Positions 56,814 to 64,000 of a stretch of DNA of 64,000 bases are shown in pieces. Positions within the stretch are counted from its first letter, which is position 1. Each line of letters opens with the position of its first letter. Position numbers and translations under genes: made by a program. The DNA comes from Gyromitra esculenta (lineage: Eukaryota > Ascomycota > Pezizomycetes > Pezizales > Discinaceae), in assembly GCA_038503075.1 (NCBI GenBank), contig JBCAML010000006.1, positions 992,001-1,056,000 on the forward strand, written 5' to 3'. The notes beneath the pieces are model-generated. The model made no database searches, was not told the origin of the DNA, and saw nothing but the letters and a program-made list of their open reading frames with translations.

Positions 56814-59131
56814 TCAATCATTTGGCCGCCATCTCAACCTCGAATATCCCAGAACCCACTTAAATGCCTCATTTCGATCCACCATATCTGATATTCTAAC
56901 ATTAATACCATCTACAAAACTTATCTCTAGTGCATCCAACGATAGCATTTTGCCAACGGGCTCAGTGCTTTTTATCTGTCAATTTCCGAGTGATAAGTTA
57001 TGATTTTTGCTATAGACGAGTGAGAGAGAGTAGCCTACGCATGCATACCTTTTTCATCTCAACCAACTCCCACCATTTCCTATTCCAGAGCTCCTTATGT
57101 TTTCGGAAACTCTCGAAACGAATGCCAGACGGGTAAATTACTAGGCGCCCTATATGATGTCCGCAGCGGCACTTGAAGGATGCGAATTCACGTTCATCAC
57201 TAAGTGATGGTATTTTTACGGCAGCGTACCATTCTTCCTCTTCTCCTTCTTTTTCATTACCCAACCCCTCTTCTTTATTTCCCCGCTCTCCTTGGTCAAG
57301 CGGTACACCGGCTCCAGCACTATCCAGGTTGTTATCGCCTTGGATATCCTCCATCCAGAATCTGGCTTCCGTTTTCTCTTCGATAAGTCTCTCTCCTTCT
57401 TTTTGTGCCTCATCCTGCAACTGTTGGAAAGTCCACTCAATATGCGTGGGAATGTTCCAGAATATCCATCTCAGTGGTGAAACAAGATAGCGATACTTTG
57501 GGTACCTGCAAGAGATAGGGAACCAGAAGAAGAACGATATACCGAGCAGGAAAAAGAAAAACTTCATACAGAAATCCATATCGGTGGTGAGACCGATGAG
57601 GAAGAGAGAGAAGAAGCAGGATATAGAACCAAAGGTTAGGTAAGGAGAGCGCCATTCGTAGAAGCTAGACGAAAATTGTTAGTTAAATGTTTCATCCTCA
57701 GAGATTTCTTTAGGAGGGGGCTATTCGTACTTCTCCATTATTTCGAGGAAGTTTGCCAAATCTGTGATTTGGAGCTGTGCCCAGGGCCCAATCCCTTCTG
57801 TGAGTGGGGCGAGCCATTCCTCGGGGCCATTTTTTTCTATAACCTCGCCCAGACGATACGCCCGTTTCCCAGTTGCCTTCGCACGCTCAATGGAGTCTCG
57901 AAGATCTCCAACTTTTCGCTCAGGATCAATGTATCGCCTCAGTGTAAAGAACACAACACAGAACCACTAAAATCACCGATCGAATTTTCCACGCCTCGTT
58001 GTTAGAATATCATCTAGTCAAACGTGAAGCAAAGCCACCATTGAGCAACTGAATAGAGCTCATATTTACCACGGAAGTACCAATATAAGAGTAGTGCCAT
58101 AGAATGCCATACAGAGTAAGCCAGCGGAACGTCTCATAGGGATCGTCCCAGCGGTAGACGCGGCGGATATGGAGGAGAAATTCTTGCCATGGAGCGGCGG
58201 AGACGAAGAGTCGTTCTACTGCTGAACGAGTGCGGTCTATGGTTATGGGTGGGGGGATGACAGTACGATCGTCGATGAAGTAGGCTGTGAGATCTTGTAA
58301 TTGATAAAGGAGGAACTAATACACACAGAATCTTTAAGAAAGAGCGACGGGAGATGGCCGACTTCAATTATGGGAAATACAAGGTTCTATTTGAAAATGG
58401 AGGACGTGGGAGACAGGGAAACGTACTTGTCCAAGCCATTTCACGTATTCTACCTTTTCCTCGCCACCAGTTTCTCGCACTGCGTTCTCAGCCTCATCTC
58501 TCACGATGAAATCTCTCTTTGTTGGCCGCACTTCCCTGTGTGTAGGTGCGACAACGACACTAGTAACATGCCTGTCCATAGTCCAGTTCACTCTCATATT
58601 CCTCCTTTTCCACTTTAGTTCCTCAATTCTACGTTCTGCATCCTCTACATCTTCCTGACAATCGTTATCTCTTGCCTCATCGCGTTTGTCGTGAGCTTCG
58701 ACGAATTCCACCTCGGCGGCCTGCGGGATATATGGTGCGTTTAGCGTTGACAGGTGCCCTGCGACGACGTGGGTCAAGGTAGTTTTGAACGCAGTATGTG
58801 GATGCGCTAGTAACGCGGACGTGCGCATTATCAGCGAGCTTGAGCCTGGGGAAGCTGAATCTGATCTTGACTCGCCGGCTCCACCCGGAATCTTGCCGCC
58901 ATGTTGGAGCGCATTAATGGTTTTTTCCTTTAGAGATTTTAATTTCCCCCTCTTAGTTCCTATTGAACCCTTGCGGTTGACGGAGGCAGTGTCTGAGCCC
59001 TTTGGTGTATCTGGGCTGGGGGGAATAAAGGGAATTGGAGCGGTGGGAGTGACAGGTTCGTGGGCGCTGTTCCAATCCATGTCTCCTTCTTCTCCCTCGC
59101 TGTGGTTCTCGATAGTGATCTCTGACCCCAT
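56814..59131 (-). CDS. DUF3292/GRAM-like multi-pass membrane protein
   Basis: Fungal family of unknown function. Exons on the minus strand: 59131-58427, 58315-58070, 57966-57731, 57664-57049 and 56975-56814; introns GT-AG, 73-111 bp; 654 residues. The N-terminus is polar, Ser/Pro-rich, with an acidic coiled segment (DVEDAERRIEELKWKRRN). Hydrophobic segments lie around the exon 2/3 junction (LYGILWHY, WFCVVFFTL) and in exon 4 (about CFFSLFLIGLT and FFFFLLGISFFFWF). The C-terminal part carries a GRAM-like fold: CRCGHHIGRLVIYPSGIRF then WWELVEMKK, and in the last exon LDALEISFVDG and EAFKWVLGYSRLRW. A lipid-contact or membrane-tethering role is plausible for a GRAM-like domain but is inference. 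Splice sites are set by frame and by continuity of these motifs. Confidence 0.85.
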
Positions 59132-61264
59132 ATCGATATATCCAATATCCCACGTCTGGGTTCTGTCAAGATCACATTCTCATGATCAACACAATTGACG
59201 CGAAAAAACAGCATCAATACAGTAGGTAAGTACGTACTGTGTAAATATAGCAGACGTTGTTGCTGCACTCTCAATCTATTTCTACTCCACGCGAGATAGA
59301 AATAATGAGAATATCCTGCAAAAGACGATGCAAGGATGCTTGATGTAGAATCCCAGAAAACACTTGATTCCTAGCATTCGGTCTCATGCGAAATGGTCCA
59401 TCCACCAGTGCCATTACCCCCATCCTGCCAGTGACGTCGCGCCCATTCACACTATGAATCTAGATCGCCACATTCTACATAAAGATGCCATCGGGTCTCG
59501 GCCATCCATCCGATCTGCACAGGAATACACGGCCAAGGCAAGTGACGGAAGATTGACGCCATGCTGGTGGCCGTGCCGTGGGATTGGCGTGGCTTGGTAC
59601 ATGCTCTACTATTGCAAGTGGCTGTCTCCATCCCTGCACGATCCGCGGATTTGCTCTCTGATTGGTCTAAAGTCTCGACCTATTTTTTTCTTTCAGCTTG
59701 CTACATAGACAACACATGATCGCGGCCTTGGTCAATGGTCTTTGGAAATCGGAATGGTCCCAAAAGAATTCTATCGGCATGGTGGCGAAACTCACTCTGG
59801 AACCGATATTTCCACCAAGACACCAAGGGGCTAGTGGGCTGATGAGAGGCGCTACTATTAGTGGCGTTCGTAAGATATCCATGATACGGCAGGTACCCAT
59901 AAAGCCCAGGCGTTTATCGATTAGGCACGAGAACCTACAGCAGTGCCACGTTACACAGACGGCCTTTCTCTGAGAAAAACGACAACAACAAGCGCTGTGT
60001 TTGGAGCAGCTACTCTGCTCTCACGGAGACTAGGATCAAACCTCAACGGTCAGGAATTAACCCAGATCCAGGAACGGGTCTTGCAAGCCTGTCGGTGGCC
60101 CCGGCCACTCAGTTTGTTATGGCTGCAATCTTGCGTTAACAAGTCTTGCTTGCATCCAACTTGTTGTTGGGCTCTTGATGACGCTCCCTGTCTGCTTGGA
60201 ACTTCTCTTCCCAACGAACCACAGTTATGAAGGAGGCTGAATGTTAAACACAAGTTTCTTCCCCGCAACTTCGCCAATCGCGAACTGCAACATTACATGC
60301 AATTTCAGACCATTCACCCGGAAAAACAGCTGATTGTATAGGTCTGTGGCAAGTCGTGGCTTTAGCAGTGCAGTGGTTCCAAGTCGGGAGTAGATCGACA
60401 GGTGTTGCGTACATGTAGGTAAGACTTGCGATTTCTGTGAGACTTCACAGCGAGTGCAGAGACATCTGCACTACAATCTGCACACGTCCACCGCCACTTC
60501 AACCCGATGCCATACGTAGCCAACGGCATCGCTCGATGTAGCCACTCCATCGTTTTTCGTATTTTCTTGCCAAAAGCCAAGTCTCAAGTTGACTTTGTAA
60601 AATTTCGTCTACCGGACAGGGACGCTCGACAGGCCTCCCCTTCAGGCGAGCGAAAATTTGACAACAAACATACATGTACTCCACATGTACTCTAGACCTT
60701 GCTTGCACCTTGCAATGTTTTGAAAGTGAAGAGCACATGCACCAACTAAAGGTAACTTCTTGTTCGCTGGGTTTCTCTCCGACCAAGATTTACTTCAGAC
60801 CATGAGGTACCAAGTCTTGGTACAGCAAGTGCCAGTCTACTCTAATTTACTAGGACTGTTCCGTGTTTTTTTCTCTTTTCCTTTTTGCTTGTTTTGCTGT
60901 TTCCGCTCTGCTGTGGGGCCCTACGTGTTTGCGCTCTTCCCTATCAGGGCCTCGGGACAACTCCTAACTTGCTTTGGGCCAGGCAACTTCCCGCGTTGTC
61001 CTACTCTATGTCATTCTATGGTGGGCGGGTGGTGAATGTGGGCAGTGGATGTGGGCAGTGGGCAGTGACAGTGGGCAGCTTGTCGGCCTCCATAATTCTT
61101 CTCTGTTGACGACGTCCCTACATATAACCCACCCGCCCACCCCCCTTCCTGTCCGTCCTTCAGCCTGCTCAATCCATTCAGTTGCTCCATCAACCTCCCT
61201 TCATATCATCCCCATCTACGAAATTCCTTAATCGGATCTCTACGACATCTTAACGAATATCAAA
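59132..61264. other. Intergenic region with GTGGGCAGT repeats
   Basis: No supported gene. Contains the promoter of the DUF3292 gene, then about 1.5 kb without structure. At 61034-61079 a short degenerate tandem array of GTGGGCAGT occurs. Pyrimidine-rich tracts at 61130-61260 are the likely promoter and leader of the GPI-protein gene. Confidence 0.45.
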
Positions 61265-62109
61265 ATGAAGAACTCAGTCATCCTTATTGCTGCCAGCCTT
61301 GTTGCAAGCACTTGGGCTCAGAATACACCTTGCACTGGATGTGAAAACATCAATAACTTTGATTCGCTAGGTCGATGCTCCCAGCCGTGGGCAGGTGCCG
61401 TTGGAGCGTAAGATTTCCCCTCTGTGGATCAATTCCAACATCAATTGTCATCATACTAACAATCATTTCTAGTTGTATGGCTGCTCCCTGTAACCATTCT
61501 TATAACCCCAACCCGTGGTCAGCGTACTGCGGCAGCACTTCTAGTACTACTACTACAGGTGGTGCTGTCGGTTCTGCTACCGCTTCTGGCACTTCCGTCA
61601 TCTCTGGTGCTACCTCTTCTGCCAGCTCAGCAGTTTCCCACATCTCTGCGTCCGCTAGCTCTGTAGCCGCTAGCATCTCCTCTTCTGCCGCCTCTGCCGC
61701 CTCCAGTGCCGCTTCCAGTGCCGCCTCTGCTGCCATCAGTGCCATTTCCAGCGCCCAAGCTTCAGCCTCCAGCGTCATCGCCAGTGCCGGTTCCTCCGCA
61801 TCAGCAGCTATTTCTTCTGGTGCCTCCTCAGCTTCTAGCGAGCTCTCGTCTGTTTCTGGAAGTGTTTCTAGTGCGATCGCTTCTGTCACTTCCTCTGCTG
61901 CCGAGTCGAATATTACCACTACCGACTCTAGCGGTTCTACCATCACCACTGTCACTAGTGATACTTCCTCCTCCACCACCACCACCACTTCTTCCACCAC
62001 CCACTCCACTACAACCACTGCCTCTGGTAACGGTGCTATGTCTGGACCCAATGCTCCTGGATTCGCTTTGTCTGGTGTCCTAGCTGTTGTCGGGTATCTC
62101 TTCATGTAA
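61265..62109 (+). CDS. Secreted Ser/Ala-rich GPI-anchored cell-surface protein
   Basis: Two exons, 61265-61407 and 61473-62109, with a 65-bp GT-AG intron; 259 residues. An N-terminal signal peptide (MKNSVILIAASLVASTWA) is followed by a small Cys-containing domain of about 65 residues (CTGCENI, RCSQPWAGAVGACMAAPCNH, AYCG), then about 150 residues almost wholly Ser, Ala, Thr and Gly, expected to be heavily O-glycosylated, and a hydrophobic C-terminus (GFALSGVLAVVGYLFM) preceded by small residues, as in a GPI attachment signal. Likely a plasma membrane or wall protein. The repetitive middle could vary in length between strains. Confidence 0.88.
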
Positions 62110-63611
62110 AAGGATGATATAATTGGAGGAATTTGTTACGAAAGGAAATGTAGCTAATGTCTCTTTTGTTTGGTGTCTAATCATGAGCGAATATCCTAAA
62201 GTAGTAATTTAACGAATTTTAATTTCCCCGTCATACCACTTTAGTTTTCCAAGCATCACCTCCCTTGATCCCATTTGAGTCTTAGATTGGGCACAGTTGG
62301 TACGGCCATTTCCAAATATCATGTGTCAATAGACCTGACGCAACTAGCAACCATCGCAAAAAAAAAAAAAAACGTTGACCAACGACGTCAACTTTGAAAG
62401 CCATGAGAGAAAAACCAAGAAATAGGAAGAATAGTTATGCAGGCCACGTGTAACGCCGCTTTTCACAATTGGTTCATATTGCCACTTTGACACGACCACG
62501 TTATGAATGTCCTATCACTTCAATATTCTCTGCGCAGCCGAATGGCCCTTGTGCTCTGCCTCAGGCAGTGATGCAAGGATTTACGATTAATGCATCTCAA
62601 TGTCTGCCCGAGCATGGTAGAATTTTTATTTTTCACCCATAGCGTAGCCGTGATTGGTGGGACACCAAGTTTACGTGACTTCATACCATCCATAAAATCC
62701 GATGCTGGGGGGGTTGGGCCAAGTGTGGTGGTTGGCATACGTATTCAACGGGAAGCCTGGTAGTTCATAAGAGGCCGATATGCCGGGGTCCTGGTTGGGC
62801 GGAACAGTGTTGATCATTGGTGTCTCGCTTGTGCTGAATCCTTGTCTTGCCTGATTGCTTGCCCCGATTATCCGTGCGCAAACATAAATAAACGAGGAAC
62901 TTGCGGATCCCAGGCTGCAGCAGCCCAGCAGTCGGCGGCCTTGGGCTCCTTTGTCGCGGGACAAGGATTTAAGATGGAGCTGGGTGGTTGGCGCGAGTGA
63001 CCACCTGTGATTGCATCCACTGTAGGCACGATCTTCATACTCGAGGCTGGACCAATTTCGCGACGAAGAGATTGGACTGGTCGGGAACGAGAGATGCGAC
63101 TCGTGATAAAGAAGTACCGGGCACTGGTGGCCTGATGTGGGGGGGATGGCGAATAACGAGACCTGCACAGTTGCAGGATGCATTAAACTCTAATTTGCGG
63201 TAAACCCCTGGGTATATCGTACTCAAGCTTGATAGATATCGTTGCATAATCATCCGTTCATCTTGAAGGGATGTTTGTTTTTGTGATTGTTTGTTTTTTT
63301 CTGGTGAGATCACTGTTTACTTTAATTTGAGTGTGGGGCGGCTTCTTATAGTTATATGTATATGTGTATGGGTTGCCCCGGCCCACGCAGGCACCGTTTT
63401 ATAATATATGCATTTAGCTTTTTCTCCGAGTTGGAAAGGGAACGTTGTACCCCGGAATCTGTAACCTTGCATTGGGGGGGGGGTTTCCCCTTCACATCTT
63501 TCGATTTCTGTGCACGCTTCCGTCCAATACCGGTGTCCAGAAAGGTCCTGTCGCACAAGCTCGTTTAGCTTATGAGCAGTTACTTCACTCTAGTGTACAT
63601 ATACATGTATC
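62110..63611. other. Intergenic, no gene recognised
   Basis: Contains the 3' UTR of the GPI-protein gene and an A14 run at 62358-62371. The minus-strand frame 62671-63183 (170 codons) has no domain and poor composition; I do not call it. Confidence 0.4.
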
Positions 63612-63739
63612 TACTCGTATTCTCATGACGTTTTTAAAACGGGCTACCTCTGCATCCCATATAAAATAGGTAGGTTCAGGGCAGTTTGTATGATATGCGG
63701 GCCTGGCCCATTTTAAAAACGTCATGAGAGTACGAGTAC
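63612..63739. mobile_element. Palindromic MITE-like element, 128 bp
   Basis: Arms 63612-63644 and 63706-63739 are near-perfect inverted repeats (core CTCATGACGTTTTTAAAA) around a 61-nt centre. The outermost bases read TA...TA, so a TA target duplication, as for Tc1/mariner-type MITEs, is possible. Confidence 0.65.
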
Positions 63740-63877
63740 TGTGGTGGCACACCGATCCTCTCCTCCCGTTACATAGTAGATAATAAGTGGTGCTTATGTC
63801 CCCTACTGGCGATTGAGATCTATAGCTTAGGATCTAGGATCTTGCATCTTTCCATCTACACAAAAATATTAGCCATC

Positions 63878-63895
63878 ATGCGGTTCAATTTTATT
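63878..63895 (+). other. Possible first exon of a gene leaving the window
   Basis: ATG with context agccatcATG, six codons (M R F N F I), then GTAAGT. This resembles tiny first exons of fungal genes, but there is nothing downstream in the window to test it. Confidence 0.15.
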
Positions 63896-63940
63896 GTAAG
63901 TAAGGTTTCTATGTCCGTAACTTCGCAAGGCCGCTCTTTT

Positions 63941-63999
63941 GGATCAGAGAACTGCAAAATGTTGCAGTTCTCAGTTTCGGCGGGACCAGTATCTGATCC
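63941..63999. repeat. Nested hairpin at the window edge
   Basis: Inner perfect 11-bp arms GAGAACTGCAA (63947-63957) and TTGCAGTTCTC (63962-63972) with a 4-nt loop. An outer 8-nt pair GGATCAGA (63941-63948) and TCTGATCC (63992-63999) surrounds it, overlapping the inner arm by two bases. Function unknown. Confidence 0.6.
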
Positions 64000-64000
64000 C

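Noticed and set aside
61500..62105. 201-codon frame on the minus strand opposite the GPI protein
   Set aside because: Shadow of the Ser/Ala-rich repeat; composition is a mirror image and it has no start or promoter logic.
62671..63183. 170-codon minus-strand frame
   Set aside because: No domain, no convincing introns or codon pattern, and a TIR-like repeat nearby.
1..64000. CRISPR arrays, rRNA or tRNA genes
   Set aside because: The regularly recurring blocks are LTRs, not spaced short repeats. I saw no rRNA sequence and recognised no tRNA cloverleaf by eye; a tRNA scan was not possible.

Overview
The window looks like nuclear DNA of a filamentous ascomycete. The evidence is compact host genes with short GT-AG introns (about 50-150 bp), fungal-type gene families (a GCK-III kinase, a PP2A B56 subunit, a DUF3292/GRAM-like membrane protein, a Ser/Ala-rich GPI-anchored wall protein) and chromodomain-carrying Ty3/Gypsy retrotransposons. 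A transposon-rich lineage such as a Pezizomycete would fit, but the species is not determined.

Layout. 1-2683 (-): most of an ATP-dependent DNA ligase gene, running off the left edge. 3202-3843 (+): a small RGG-box protein. 4944-7334 (+): a Ste20/GCK-III kinase in 8 exons. 9524-12048 (+): a PP2A B56 regulatory subunit in 8 exons, possibly with a ninth. 13158-52200: a 39-kb nest of transposons. 54799-55692 (-): an F-box-like/ankyrin protein. 56814-59131 (-): a DUF3292/GRAM-like membrane protein in 5 exons. 61265-62109 (+): a secreted GPI-anchored protein. The gaps hold UTRs, promoters and several fold-back or MITE-like repeats.

The nest is the remarkable part. One pogo-type DNA transposon (44-bp perfect terminal inverted repeats, TA target duplication, about 2.16 kb when its pieces are summed) has received 13 LTR-element insertions. 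Every one can be delimited by a 5-bp target site duplication (one of the 13 pairs has a mismatch). Depth reaches nine levels: pogo > solo LTR S3 > foreign LTR X > solo LTR S2 > element A > solo LTR S1 > element B > element D > element C. S0 lies in a LTR of A; S4, E, F and S5 sit directly in pogo. A, B, C, D, E and F are chromoviruses of two related groups (A and B; C-F) with about 410-bp LTRs.

Four traits of the chromoviruses stand out. (1) gag and pol are joined by a canonical -1 frameshift heptamer, UUUAAAC, abutting the gag stop codon and followed after 6 nt by a stem whose base pairs covary between copies. (2) The primer binding site is complementary not to a usual tRNA end but to a 9-mer inside their own LTR, just downstream of the TATA box, as expected for Tf1-like self-priming. 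(3) LTR termini are TTT...AGA, not TG...CA. (4) No copy is fully intact: C has an intact gag but an in-frame reverse-transcriptase deletion; D has an open pol but a frameshifted gag. E and F carry bursts of small indels. There is no obvious RIP-like mutation.
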